Positions 34,522-43,101 of a DNA stretch of 64,000 nt are shown one piece after another. How positions within the stretch are numbered: position 1 is the stretch's first letter; every line of letters begins with the position of its first letter. The position numbers and the translations under genes are program-made. The notes beneath the pieces are model-generated. The model saw nothing but the letters and a program-made list of their open reading frames with translations. It had not been told where the DNA came from and made no database searches. Origin of the DNA: UBA6016 sp964568395. Its GTDB lineage: Bacteria > Campylobacterota > Campylobacteria > Campylobacterales > UBA6016. The stretch is from positions 1-64,000 of the forward strand of contig CAZMPN010000007.1 in assembly GCA_964568395.1 (NCBI GenBank), read 5' to 3'.

Positions 34522-34923
34522 ATGAAAGCGTTGATTATTTGCGTTTTTATGGCGGCGGGTTGCGTCGCCGGGGAGTGGGCGGTCGTGGCGTCAGGCTCGT
34601 TTAAGCAAAACTCCCTTAGCCAAAAGCAGATCAGGGAGATATTTCTTAAAAAGAGAGCCTTCGTGGATAACCAAGAGGTATTCCCGGTAAACTTGAGCGC
34701 CAGCGAGAAGGGAAGGATAGGGTTCGAAGAGAAGATTCTCGGGATGGATAGGAACGAAATCTCTAGCTACTGGGTCTCGCAGCACTATCAAGGCATCACC
34801 CCTCCGGTAACCCAAAAAAGCCAGGCCGGCGTCAAGGCGTTCGTCAAAAGCGTCAAAGGCGCGATAGGATATATCGAAAAATCGCACGTAGAGCCAGATA
34901 TGAAGGTGCTTTATGAGTTTTAG
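34522..34923 (+). CDS. Periplasmic phosphate-binding-like (PBP/PstS-type) protein
   Basis: 133 aa from the ATG at 34522 (MKALIICVFMAAG), 8 nt after the porin stop. The longer frame beginning inside the porin gene lacks a signal peptide. Sec signal ending VAG, then the short PBP-like fold: LSQKQIREIFLKKRAFV, SEKGRIGFEEKILGM, YWVSQHYQGITPP and GAIGYIEKSHV. Members are single-domain relatives of PstS, often with sensor proteins. It overlaps the cyclase start by 11 nt, so it may present a ligand to the cyclase or the kinases. Confidence 0.75.
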   Translation: MKALIICVFMAAGCVAGEWAVVASGSFKQNSLSQKQIREIFLKKRAFVDNQEVFPVNLSASEKGRIGFEEKILGMDRNEISSYWVSQHYQGITPPVTQKSQAGVKAFVKSVKGAIGYIEKSHVEPDMKVLYEF

Positions 34924-36613
34924 GCTAAAAACCGTTCTTTTGGTTTTAGCCGCCAGCACCATACCTTTCATGCTTATCTCTTTCGTGTTTATATATCAGC
35001 TTACATCGGATTCGAAGATGTTTGTGCAGACGGAGCTCAAAAAGAGGACGGAGCAGGCCGCCAATATGATAGAGCATGAGGTCAGGCTTATACAAAACGA
35101 CCTAAACACGACGGCGGATACGGATGTAATGGCCGATATTCTGACGCTGGACCTCGATAGGAGAATTTTCGAGGTGCTGCAAAAGAAAAAAGAGGCGTTC
35201 TCTATTATCGGGGACTATTATGTGCTGGATGCAAACGGCAGCGTAGTCGCCTCGACGAACCAGGATGTAAGGCAGGGGCAAAAACCGCAAACGGAAGGCA
35301 TGTTCGTCAGGGCGGTCAGTTCGCAGTTTGGCGGGAAAATAGGCTTTGTATGCCTTGATTACAGTCTAAAAAATCTAGATAAATTCATCTACTCCAACGC
35401 ACTCCAAAAAACAACTATAGTGCCGGTCTCCAAGCTAGGCAAAGATATAGACGGAAAGTTTAAGGTGGCCACAAGGATACCATCGTTGCCTCAATACGCC
35501 GTTGTCGGAGAGATAGGCAGGGATACGGCCATGGAGAAGGCAAAAGAGGCTCTATTGCTGTATCTGCTTGGCGGTTTCGTTCTTGTCGCGGGATTTGCCT
35601 ATATCTTCGCCTCCAAGATAGCGCGGCCGATATTGGCTCTCAGCGAAAAGGTGGCCGAAATCGCGAATACGAAAGAGTATTCGAAAAGGCTTCCGATGGA
35701 GTCCAACGACGAGCTATCGAAAGTTTCGTCCGCCTTTAACAACCTTCTGGGCGGTATAGAGGAGGCTCTCCAAAGCAAACTTAGGCTTGCGGAGGAGCAA
35801 AGCAAAAGCGAAACGCTAAAATTGATGGCGCAGAGGCTCTCCAAATATATCTCTCCACAGCTTGTGGAGTCCATATTCAGCGGCGAACAAGAGGTGGGGC
35901 TGGAGTCAAAAAGAAAGAAGCTGACGATTTTTTTCTCGGATATAGCGGATTTTACGTCTACGACGGACAGTATGGAGGCCGAAGAGCTGTCGGCTCTTTT
36001 AAACCACTACCTAAACGAAATGAGCCAAATAGCGCTTCTTTACGGAGCCACCATAGATAAATTTATCGGCGACGCCATAATGCTTTTTTTCGGGGATCCA
36101 AAAAGCATGGGCGACAAAGAAGATGCGCTCTCTTGCGTCAAAATGTCCCTGCGGATGAAGGAGCGGCTCGATGAGCTGACCGAATATTGGCAGGATAGAG
36201 GAATAGCTAGGCCTTTTAAGGTCCGGTTCGGGATACATACCGGATATTGCACCGTGGGCAATTTCGGCAACGAAGAGAGAATGGAGTATACGATAATAGG
36301 GGGCGCCGTCAACCTTGCGAACAGGATAGAAGCTAGCGCCAAACCAAATCAGATACTCCTATCGGAAGAAACTTATCTGCTCGTAAAAGACGAGATAGAG
36401 TGCGCTTTTGTCGGGACGATAAACGTCAAGGGTATAGCCCACCCTGTAAATATTTATGAGGCCCTGAGTATCGCGGACGGCGTAAAGAGCCAGTTTTTGG
36501 CGTCAGCGGACGGTATCGGCGTAAAGATGGATTTCTCAAAAATAAAAGACTTGGACGAGGCCGCCAAGATACTAGAGGATGCGCTAGGCAGCCTCAAAAA
36601 GCATAAAGGCTAG
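34913..36613 (+). CDS. Membrane class III adenylate/guanylate cyclase
   Basis: 566 aa. TM1 at about 8-28, periplasmic Cache-like sensor (about 30-205), TM2 at about 208-228, HAMP (about 229-282), then cyclase domain: metal Asp residues in LTIFFSDIADFTS and KFIGDAIMLFFGDP, and FKVRFGIHTGYCTVGNFGN. The purine-specifying position, usually Asp in GDxVNLAxR, is Gly here (IIGGAVNLANRIE), so the nucleotide used is uncertain. Classic cAMP signalling is not well established in Campylobacter. Co-encoded with porin and PBP-like protein; queE follows after 2 nt. Confidence 0.85.
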   Translation: MSFRLKTVLLVLAASTIPFMLISFVFIYQLTSDSKMFVQTELKKRTEQAANMIEHEVRLIQNDLNTTADTDVMADILTLDLDRRIFEVLQKKKEAFSIIGDYYVLDANGSVVASTNQDVRQGQKPQTEGMFVRAVSSQFGGKIGFVCLDYSLKNLDKFIYSNALQKTTIVPVSKLGKDIDGKFKVATRIPSLPQYAVVGEIGRDTAMEKAKEALLLYLLGGFVLVAGFAYIFASKIARPILALSEKVAEIANTKEYSKRLPMESNDELSKVSSAFNNLLGGIEEALQSKLRLAEEQSKSETLKLMAQRLSKYISPQLVESIFSGEQEVGLESKRKKLTIFFSDIADFTSTTDSMEAEELSALLNHYLNEMSQIALLYGATIDKFIGDAIMLFFGDPKSMGDKEDALSCVKMSLRMKERLDELTEYWQDRGIARPFKVRFGIHTGYCTVGNFGNEERMEYTIIGGAVNLANRIEASAKPNQILLSEETYLLVKDEIECAFVGTINVKGIAHPVNIYEALSIADGVKSQFLASADGIGVKMDFSKIKDLDEAAKILEDALGSLKKHKG

Positions 36614-36615
36614 GC

Positions 36616-37338
36616 TTGGTTTTAGTTTCCGAAATTTTTTACTCCATCCAAGGGGAGGGCAGGTATGCGGGGAGACCTAGCGTGTTCATACGGCTTGGCG
36701 GATGCAACCTTAGGTGCGAAGGGTTTGGCGGCAGATGCGACAGTTTTTATGCCGTAGACGGCGAATATAAAGAGTCGTGGAAAAAGCTTGACTCATCCTC
36801 TCTGATAGCGGCCTATAAAGATATCGCTCCGTTTTTGGGCGTGGATACGGTGATTACGGGCGGAGAGCCGACGCTTTGGTTTAAAGATCCGGATTTTATG
36901 GAGTTTGCGTCGTTTTTAACGGCGAGCGGCTCGTTGGTGACCGTAGAGACGAATGCGACAAAAAGCATAGATTTCGGCTTCGCTCCTTATAGGGAGTTTG
37001 TGTACGCCCTCTCGGTAAAGCTTTCAAATAGCGGCGAAAAGTTTGAAGATAGAATAAACGGCGACGCCATACGTTCTTATATCCAAAATTCAAACCACTT
37101 CTTCAAATTCGTGCTTGATCGCGTTTTTACGGAGTTGGGCGGGGCGAAAGCCGAGATAGACGAGATAAGAAAAGAGTTTACGCCCGCAAGGCAAAATATA
37201 TACTGTATGCCGCTGGGCGCCTCAAAAGAGGAGCTGCTTGTAAACGCGAAAAGCGTATTCGAATTTTGCGCCAAAGAGGGGTATTGTTATTCAGACCGCC
37301 TGCATATCAGGATATACGATAAAAAAAGAGGGGTTTAG
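36616..37338 (+). CDS. queE: 7-carboxy-7-deazaguanine synthase (radical SAM)
   Basis: 240 aa from a TTG. Radical SAM enzyme of queuosine synthesis, acting on the product chain that begins with FolE (folE at 7877). IQGEGRYAGRPSVFIRLGGC is the family opening. The cluster cysteines are spaced CNLRCEGFGGRC: the third Cys is six residues after the second, unlike the usual CxxxCxxC, an extended loop. VITGGEPTLW follows. Convergent with the nitroreductase (4-nt overlap). Confidence 0.88.
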   Translation: MVLVSEIFYSIQGEGRYAGRPSVFIRLGGCNLRCEGFGGRCDSFYAVDGEYKESWKKLDSSSLIAAYKDIAPFLGVDTVITGGEPTLWFKDPDFMEFASFLTASGSLVTVETNATKSIDFGFAPYREFVYALSVKLSNSGEKFEDRINGDAIRSYIQNSNHFFKFVLDRVFTELGGAKAEIDEIRKEFTPARQNIYCMPLGASKEELLVNAKSVFEFCAKEGYCYSDRLHIRIYDKKRGV

Positions 37339-37856
37339 ACGAATTTTAAAATATCGTCTATGCTTTTTCTGGGCGTAAACTCCTTGGCTTTTTCCGCCTT
37401 CCCAACGGCTACCACCGTGAGCGGTTCATAATCGCCCGTGCCGAAAACATCTTTTGCCCTCTGCCTGTCAAACCCAGCCATCGCATGCAGCCTATACCCT
37501 CTTTTGGCGGCTTCAAGCTGCATAAACCCCCATGCGCATCCGCAGTCAAACTGGGCCCAGTCGTTTGGCTTTTCCGGCTTGTCTCTTTTTGCGTCAAATA
37601 CCGGTTTGTAGGCTATCAATATAAACGTATCAAGTTTGTCGCACCACGATACGTTCCCTTCCGACAAAACGTCTAAAAACTTCTGTTTCCCGGAGGTAAA
37701 AAACAGCCACGGCTGCAAATTGTAACAAGAGGGCGCCGTCCCCGCCGCTTCCATTATCGCCAGCAAATCCTCTTTTGCCACTTCGGTCCCCGTAAACTCT
37801 CTCGGAGAATACCTATCCTTGAAAAAATCGTCTATGTCGTATCTAGTCTCCCTCAT
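37335..37856 (-). CDS. Nitroreductase-family FMN oxidoreductase
   Basis: 173 aa. The N-terminal FMN loop RYSPREFTG is followed by AIMEAAGTAPSCYNLQPWLF and GFMQLEAAKRGYRLHAMAGFD, the typical fold of small NAD(P)H-dependent nitro/flavin reductases. Substrate unknown. Preceded by the cytochrome gene at 37863-38195 with a 6-nt gap. Confidence 0.85.
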   Translation of the reverse strand: MRETRYDIDDFFKDRYSPREFTGTEVAKEDLLAIMEAAGTAPSCYNLQPWLFFTSGKQKFLDVLSEGNVSWCDKLDTFILIAYKPVFDAKRDKPEKPNDWAQFDCGCAWGFMQLEAAKRGYRLHAMAGFDRQRAKDVFGTGDYEPLTVVAVGKAEKAKEFTPRKSIDDILKFV

Positions 37857-37862
37857 ATTTGC

Positions 37863-38195
37863 CTACCCGCAGTTTATCCCGTCGCACGAACGTACCGCGC
37901 CGCTATCGGATGCGTTTACTTTTAGGAAGTTTATCATCCTTGCGGCGTCCTTGTTGAACCTGGGTTGATTCATCGTCTTCATCGCTTCGGCGTCGTTTTT
38001 GTGAAGCTCTTTTAGTTTTGCGGCGTTATTCGCGAACAGCTCAATCCACTCCGCCTCGCTCTTCATCGCGGCCCCCTTGTACGCCGCGCCGTGGCATATC
38101 TTGCAGTGCATCTTGTACGCCTCTATGTTCTTGACGTCTCCTGCGCAAAAAGAGACGCTCAAGCAAAAAAACAAAAGTAATGCTATCCTTGTCAT
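37863..38195 (-). CDS. Small periplasmic c-type cytochrome
   Basis: 110 aa. Signal peptide ending SFCAG, then one haem site HCKICHGAAYKGAAM (CxxCH) and a possible distal Met in MNQPRFNKDAARMINFLK. Resembles single-haem cytochrome c class I proteins. The C-terminus has two extra cysteines (CDGINCG). Likely an electron carrier. Confidence 0.8.
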   Translation of the reverse strand: MTRIALLLFFCLSVSFCAGDVKNIEAYKMHCKICHGAAYKGAAMKSEAEWIELFANNAAKLKELHKNDAEAMKTMNQPRFNKDAARMINFLKVNASDSGAVRSCDGINCG

Positions 38196-38255
38196 AAAAA
38201 TGCCCTTTTTTGCATATAGAATACTATTATTTTATCTAATATTTTAGTTTGTTGG

Positions 38256-38280
38256 TGTAAATTAAAAATTACATTTGTAA
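38256..38280. promoter_or_regulatory. TGTAA/TTACA operator-like repeats before the TonB-dependent receptor
   Basis: Three alternating half-sites in 25 bp: TGTAA (38256-38260), TTACA (38269-38273) and TGTAA (38276-38280), forming TTACA-TT-TGTAA and an overlapping wider dyad. Located 18-43 nt before the receptor start, where an iron or other repressor could act. Confidence 0.4.
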
Positions 38281-38298
38281 AAATATTTTGGAGCGTTT

Positions 38299-40416
38299 GT
38301 GAACAAGTTTGCCGTAACATGTATGTTAGCCGTTTGCGTAACGGCGTCAGCCAGTGAGCTATCGAAACTTCTGGAGGAGACTACTCAGATAGCCACAAAG
38401 ACTAGAATAAACGCCGACTATGTACCAGGAACGGTAAACATCATCAGGGGCGAGGAGCTAAAGGCGCTAGGCATCCTAAACCTAAATCAGCCGAACGCCC
38501 TCGATATGATAGTGGGCATGGATAGCTCCGTTAATGCGCTAAGAGGTAGCGGCACAATGTATGGAGGCCAGGGCGTAAAGATAAAATGGCTCCTTAACGG
38601 AAGGGCTATAAATTCGCAGATATGGAGCGGCTCCATTACAGGCAGAGGCGTCATATCCTTTCCCGTTTTGGTGGATCAGATAGACCGGATAGAGATAATA
38701 CGTGGGCCGGACTCGGCCGTGTACGGTGATAACGCTATTTTCGGCGTTATAAACATAATAACTAAATCCGAGAATAATGACGTATCCGCCTCTTTTGGCT
38801 ACCAAAACGGCGGCAAGTTCGGCAAATCCGCTACGGCGAATATATATAAGGAGCAAGGCGATTTTGCGCTGTCCGTCTCGACTTCCGCATTTGACAACGA
38901 CGGGTATCCTATGTATGTAGGCGAAACAGGCGCATTCGGAAACTCTACGACCGGAAACCATACGCCGGGTTATGGGCCGGGCAATCTGCCAAACGGCGCC
39001 AAAGGCTATAACTTTTTAATAGACGCTTCGTACGGAGATTATAAGGCTTGGATAAATAGGCTAGAAACCAAATCGGCGCAGGGAGCGTTTGGGATATGGT
39101 ACCCTACGGATATGCTTCCAAAAGATGACGGCAAGCTTGTCCGCAGGGAGGCCTATACGCAGTTTGGATTGCAAAAGGAGATCGAATACTCCGATATTTC
39201 CGTAACCCCGAAAGTCGGCGTAGATATATACGAATTCAACCTCAAAGATTACGTAGACGTATCGTCAATCTATATGAATAACGCAACCGGCGTCGACGGC
39301 GTTAGAAAATCAAACTATAGAGAGCTGAAAAAATACGCCGCCGTCGACGCAGACTATAAAACGGGGTCGCACCATATCGCGGGCGGCTTGTTGCTCCAAG
39401 CGACCAAGAACGTAGAGGATTCAAAATATAAAAACTATCAGTACGTCGGTCCTTGGCCCACGTCCGACATATGGAAAATAGTATCTGAATTTGACGCCGG
39501 AAACACCGCAGTGCAGAAAAATACGCATAGGGACCAAAAGGCTCTCTATCTGCAAGATTCCTGGGATGTTACGGACAAGATCACGATAACGTACGGCGCC
39601 AGATACGATAAATTCGAGGGAGACATAAAGAGCAACGGCTGGTCGCCTAGGGTGGCCGTGGTCTATAGGGCGGATGAAAACAATATACTAAAAGCCCAAT
39701 ACGCCAGAGCTTTTAGGCCGCCTACTTTTGCCGAGATGGCCGACAGGCTTGATACGATTAAGTCGGAAACGGTCGATACTCTGGAACTCGGGCATATCTA
39801 TAAGAAGGATAAAATAACCGTTAAAAATACGCTATTTGAATCCAGAATATACGACATGATTACGTTCGACGACTGGACCTACTACACTATCAATTTGCCT
39901 AATGTCGGCAGGATCCAAGGGCTTGAGATGGAGGGTAAATATTCATCCGAGTCGTATGAGCTTGGGTTCAATCAGGCGTTTTATAAAACGGATAGGGACC
40001 AAAGAAGCTATATGTCGCCGGATAATAATAAACTGTATATATATAAAGACGGCTCGTTCCCACTCGCTCCGACATATATGGCGAATATATTCGTGAAGTT
40101 CAACCAAAACGGCTCATATCCTACGACCGTCTGGTATCACTATATAGGCGCCAAAAAAAGAAAAAGCGAATTTAATACGGAATATGTACAGGATAGCTCA
40201 AAAGGGGTCAGTAACGGCAGCGTCCCTCCGCAATATTACATAAACATAACGCAGCAGTTTAAAGGGATAGCAAAAGACCTGGACCTGTCGGTCGGCGTCC
40301 AAAACCTGCTCGGGAAAACGCAAAAGACGTTATATATGCCTCTAAATCAACCTAACAACCAAGATATTCCATATATGGGGCAGATGTTTTGGATGAACCT
40401 GTCGTATAGGTTCTAA
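38299..40416 (+). CDS. TonB-dependent outer-membrane receptor
   Basis: 705 aa from a GTG with GGAG 8 nt upstream. Signal peptide ending TASA, plug domain (GTVNIIRGEELKALGI; DRIEIIRGPDSAVYGDNAIFGVINIIT) and a C-terminal 22-strand barrel with a TonB-type ending (FWMNLSYRF). Imports a siderophore, haem, metal or other large solute using TonB energy (tonB-like gene at 42355). The Tyr-rich barrel and FRPPTFAEMADRLDTIKSE are typical, but the substrate cannot be predicted. Confidence 0.9.
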   Translation: MNKFAVTCMLAVCVTASASELSKLLEETTQIATKTRINADYVPGTVNIIRGEELKALGILNLNQPNALDMIVGMDSSVNALRGSGTMYGGQGVKIKWLLNGRAINSQIWSGSITGRGVISFPVLVDQIDRIEIIRGPDSAVYGDNAIFGVINIITKSENNDVSASFGYQNGGKFGKSATANIYKEQGDFALSVSTSAFDNDGYPMYVGETGAFGNSTTGNHTPGYGPGNLPNGAKGYNFLIDASYGDYKAWINRLETKSAQGAFGIWYPTDMLPKDDGKLVRREAYTQFGLQKEIEYSDISVTPKVGVDIYEFNLKDYVDVSSIYMNNATGVDGVRKSNYRELKKYAAVDADYKTGSHHIAGGLLLQATKNVEDSKYKNYQYVGPWPTSDIWKIVSEFDAGNTAVQKNTHRDQKALYLQDSWDVTDKITITYGARYDKFEGDIKSNGWSPRVAVVYRADENNILKAQYARAFRPPTFAEMADRLDTIKSETVDTLELGHIYKKDKITVKNTLFESRIYDMITFDDWTYYTINLPNVGRIQGLEMEGKYSSESYELGFNQAFYKTDRDQRSYMSPDNNKLYIYKDGSFPLAPTYMANIFVKFNQNGSYPTTVWYHYIGAKKRKSEFNTEYVQDSSKGVSNGSVPPQYYINITQQFKGIAKDLDLSVGVQNLLGKTQKTLYMPLNQPNNQDIPYMGQMFWMNLSYRF

Positions 40417-40450
40417 GCGCCGCCCCTTTGGAGCGATTTTTGCTCTGAAG

Positions 40451-40473
40451 GCCTTTATTATCAGGATAAAGGC
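40451..40473 (+). terminator. Hairpin after the receptor gene, overlapping the next ribosome site
   Basis: GCCTTTAT (40451-40458) / ATAAAGGC (40466-40473), an 8-bp stem with a 7-nt loop, followed by TTTT. It fits a terminator for the receptor gene. Its 3' arm contains the AAAGG that would serve the ATG at 40479, so it could also mask that ribosome site. Confidence 0.55.
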
Positions 40474-40478
40474 TTTTG

Positions 40479-40988
40479 ATGCGCGTAACCTCCGATTCCT
40501 CTATTTCCTTACAAAACACATCTATAGATAAAGAGCCTGGCGACGGCAAAACAAAGACAGGCGAAGCCGCAAAACCGTCCAAACCGTCTACAGACAAAAC
40601 GCCGGAGAGCCAAAAGAACGGGAAGCAAGATTATAAGGCGGCTAGAGAGACATACGGACTCGATACTATCAGGCGCATGAGCGACGAAGAGTATGCGGCG
40701 TTCGAGAGGGCTACCGCCAATATGTCTCCAAACGAGAAAATACGGGCCGCGCAATCCTTGCACCTTGTCGCAAAAAGCTACCAAGAGGCTCAAAAGGCGA
40801 TTGGCGGCGGCGGTATGGTTGAGGCCATGAATGGCGACTCCGGCTTTTTTAGAAATGACCCTAGTATTCTAGATAGCGGCATTAAGGTGCTAAGCCAAAT
40901 GAATAACGGCAACTCTAGAGAAATGGCCGGAGTTTTATCTCGATTTAGGGGCGCGCTCGCTTCAAGCGGACTAAACCTCAGCGCTTGA
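40479..40988 (+). CDS. Hypothetical protein, helical, low-complexity N-terminus
   Basis: 169 aa from the ATG at 40479 (a TTG lies directly before it). No family recognised. The N-terminal ~55 residues are Lys/Pro/Ser/Thr-rich and probably disordered; the rest is helical, with YGLDTIRRMSDEEYAAFERA and LVAKSYQEAQKAIGGGGMVE. No signal peptide or membrane helix. The last 18 nt overlap the convergent VOC gene. Confidence 0.65.
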   Translation: MRVTSDSSISLQNTSIDKEPGDGKTKTGEAAKPSKPSTDKTPESQKNGKQDYKAARETYGLDTIRRMSDEEYAAFERATANMSPNEKIRAAQSLHLVAKSYQEAQKAIGGGGMVEAMNGDSGFFRNDPSILDSGIKVLSQMNNGNSREMAGVLSRFRGALASSGLNLSA

Positions 40989-41456
40989 CGCCATTGCGCT
41001 TATAACGTCGTTTATCATCTCTAGCGGAATCTGCGTCATCGTATGTATCTGCTCGGCAGAGTAGCCTCCGTCAGAAAATCTCTGGATAGTGTGCGATAGC
41101 GGTTCGGCAACCTCTATTACGTGCCCGTCCGGGTCGAACATCCTAAAAGCCATCTGTCCCCACGGCTGGAACTCTATCTTGGATATGATACCCGCCCCAA
41201 AATCGACGGCTTTTTTGAAGTCCTCCTCTAGCGTTTCGGACTCGAAACAGAGCTCGAAATTATGTCCGTCCGTATTTTTGCCGCCGCCGAATATGGTCTT
41301 CGTCGCAAGCTCTCTTTGCCACAGCGCGATCCCCTCTTCGAACGATACGTATGCGCCCTCGCTCTCCATCGCTATTTTTTGGCCCAGAAGCGACAGATAA
41401 AACTCTTTTGACGTTTCCACGTCGTCTACGAATATGGCCGTAACCGTTAACTGCAT
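40971..41456 (-). CDS. VOC-superfamily (glyoxalase/bleomycin-resistance-like) protein
   Basis: 161 aa. Opening LTVTAIFVDDVETSKEFYLSLLG and closing FRMFDPDGHVIEVAEP are the standard beta-alpha-beta-beta-beta halves of VOC proteins; metal-ligand-like residues are the H in DGHNFEL and the E in IEVAE. A C-terminal helical extension (about 35 aa) contains GGYSAEQIHTMTQIPLEMI. Substrate unknown. Confidence 0.8.
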   Translation of the reverse strand: MQLTVTAIFVDDVETSKEFYLSLLGQKIAMESEGAYVSFEEGIALWQRELATKTIFGGGKNTDGHNFELCFESETLEEDFKKAVDFGAGIISKIEFQPWGQMAFRMFDPDGHVIEVAEPLSHTIQRFSDGGYSAEQIHTMTQIPLEMINDVISAMASSAEV

Positions 41457-41465
41457 TTTGCTCCT

Positions 41466-41867
41466 TTAGTTTTGTCTGCATTTGTCGTTTTCATGGCAGC
41501 TCTCAGGCGCTTCGCCTATGTCCAGGGCGAGCTTCTCTTTTATCTCTAGCGTATCGAAGCCGCTTATTCTTATGTCGCCTTTTTTGATTAACGGACGTTT
41601 AATGAGTATCGGCTCTTTCATCATCATCGCTATCGCTTCGTCTTTACTTATATTTTTGGGGTTTACGCCGCCGTCTTTTATCTGTGGGGCCGACATATTA
41701 AACCATTCGCTTACCGGCTTTTGCCCAAAAAAGGAGAGGAGTTCGGATGGATCGAATTTTGTTGTTAGCAGGTCTTTTACGACCAGAGTGTAGCCCGCGG
41801 CCTGTAGTTTTGCTTTTTGCCTTGCGTTTCCGCCGCATCCCGGTTTTTCGTAGAACTCCAAAAACAT
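41466..41867 (-). CDS. ArsC/Spx-like thioredoxin-fold protein (nitrogenase-associated type)
   Basis: 133 aa. FYEKPGCGGNARQKAKL with a single active-site Cys11, and KDLLTTKFDPSELLSFFG, match the ArsC-like subfamily annotated as nitrogenase-associated or Spx/YffB-like. No nif genes are in the window. A CxxC is absent, so classic arsenate reductase chemistry is uncertain. The C-terminus has two more cysteines (ESCHENDKC). Lies 9 nt upstream of the VOC gene. Confidence 0.7.
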   Translation of the reverse strand: MFLEFYEKPGCGGNARQKAKLQAAGYTLVVKDLLTTKFDPSELLSFFGQKPVSEWFNMSAPQIKDGGVNPKNISKDEAIAMMMKEPILIKRPLIKKGDIRISGFDTLEIKEKLALDIGEAPESCHENDKCRQN

Positions 41868-41908
41868 ACAAAAGCCTTTTTAATATGGCTTTTGCACTTT
41901 GCGTTCCG

Positions 41909-42295
41909 TTACGAGTAGAGACTGAGAGAGCTTGAGTGAGCCGCGTCCTTATACGATACGGAGTCTATGTAGTTTTTTAATTTGCTTGCCTGCTCTTTCG
42001 AGGCCATCGAGTCTATCTTGTTTTTCAGCTCGCCCTCCAGGACTGCTCTGTATATTTCTGCGGCCACTTGCGACGCTCTTTTTACGGTTTCGTCGGCTTC
42101 CTTGCCAAAGCCGGTAAGGGTGCGCTCCACCTCTTGCTGCCTAGCCTCCGTTTTTTTGTCTATGGACAGCTTTTCGAATACGGAGTTGATTAGGACTTCG
42201 GGGGAGGGCGGCGAGTATGATTTTTCGCTACTGTTTTTGTTTTGGAACAGAGAGGTTATTTGGTTTAAAAATGGGTTTATGGCGCCAATTTGCAT
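41909..42295 (-). CDS. Hypothetical helical protein
   Basis: 128 aa. No family recognised. N-terminus MQIGAINPFLNQITSLFQNK, then a long helical region with Lys/Glu/Ala heptads (VERTLTGFGKEADETVKRAS). It has no signal peptide and no cysteines. It reads from a short AT-rich spacer containing TCCTC...GAGGA (about 42300-42317), which may be its leader or the tonB terminator. Real coding is supported by Campylobacter-like codon use and a clean frame. Confidence 0.6.
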   Translation of the reverse strand: MQIGAINPFLNQITSLFQNKNSSEKSYSPPSPEVLINSVFEKLSIDKKTEARQQEVERTLTGFGKEADETVKRASQVAAEIYRAVLEGELKNKIDSMASKEQASKLKNYIDSVSYKDAAHSSSLSLYS

Positions 42296-42354
42296 CCCGT
42301 CTCCTCGTTTTTAAGAGGATAGGAGCAAACTTTGTTCCAAGATTATTTTAAGTT

Positions 42355-43101
42355 TTAGTAGATGCTATATCCTACGAACATTCTTATCTTTGTCTTTGTG
42401 GTAGGGCGCGGATAGTCCTTGTAGGCTATCTCTATCGTCTCCATCGAGTTTTTATCCAGCATCCTATATCCAGAGCTGTCAAGCAGTTTTAGATCCGATA
42501 TGTCTCCGTTTGGATGCAGATAGAATTCCACTACGCTGGTGCCTTGTTGGCCCATTCTGCCGGCCATTTCCGGATATTTGAGATATTTTTCGGTTATTTT
42601 GCCGATGGAGCCCAGATTGTCTTTGATAAATTTCTTCTCTTCGGGGGATAGCCTCTCGTACTCTTCGCCGTAAAGTTTTTTGATGGGTCCGCCGACCTCT
42701 TTCTTCATTGTCTTGAATTCGCTGTTTAACGCGGACAGAAGCGGGCTTCCGGATGGTTTGCTAGGCGTGCTCGGAGCCGTTTTGTTCTGCTCCTTCTGCT
42801 CTGTTTTTTTGGTCAGCGCGTTTTGCCTTACGGGTTCTTTTTGTTGTTTTGGCTCATTTTTCGGCAGCGGTTTTTTTGGAGACGGTTTTGCCCTTTTCGA
42901 AGGTTCTGCCGGTTGGCTGGGCATGCTTTGCTCAAATGGTTCTTTGTTGAATTGGCTTAGGTTTAGTACTTTTCTCTCTACCCTCGGCGGCGCGTCGTGT
43001 TTTTTTAAAATAAGGAAGTATGCTGCAGCAAGAAGCAGCGCATGGATGATTATGGAGGCTAAGAAGCCGATAATCCCGTCTTTGTTAGTTTGCGTATTCA
43101 T
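42355..43101 (-). CDS. tonB: TonB-like energy transducer
   Basis: 248 aa. Short cytoplasmic start, TM helix (GFLASIIIHALLLAAAYFLIL) with the TonB-type Ser/His face, then a Pro/Lys-rich periplasmic spacer (PAEPSKRAKPSPKKPLPKNE) and a C-terminal TonB domain (YPEMAGRMGQQGTSVVEFYL; SGYRMLDKNSMETI). Carries proton-motive-force energy to receptors such as that at 38299. No exbB/exbD is in the window. Overlaps the UDG gene end by 17 nt; last gene of the long minus-strand run. Confidence 0.82.
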   Translation of the reverse strand: MNTQTNKDGIIGFLASIIIHALLLAAAYFLILKKHDAPPRVERKVLNLSQFNKEPFEQSMPSQPAEPSKRAKPSPKKPLPKNEPKQQKEPVRQNALTKKTEQKEQNKTAPSTPSKPSGSPLLSALNSEFKTMKKEVGGPIKKLYGEEYERLSPEEKKFIKDNLGSIGKITEKYLKYPEMAGRMGQQGTSVVEFYLHPNGDISDLKLLDSSGYRMLDKNSMETIEIAYKDYPRPTTKTKIRMFVGYSIY

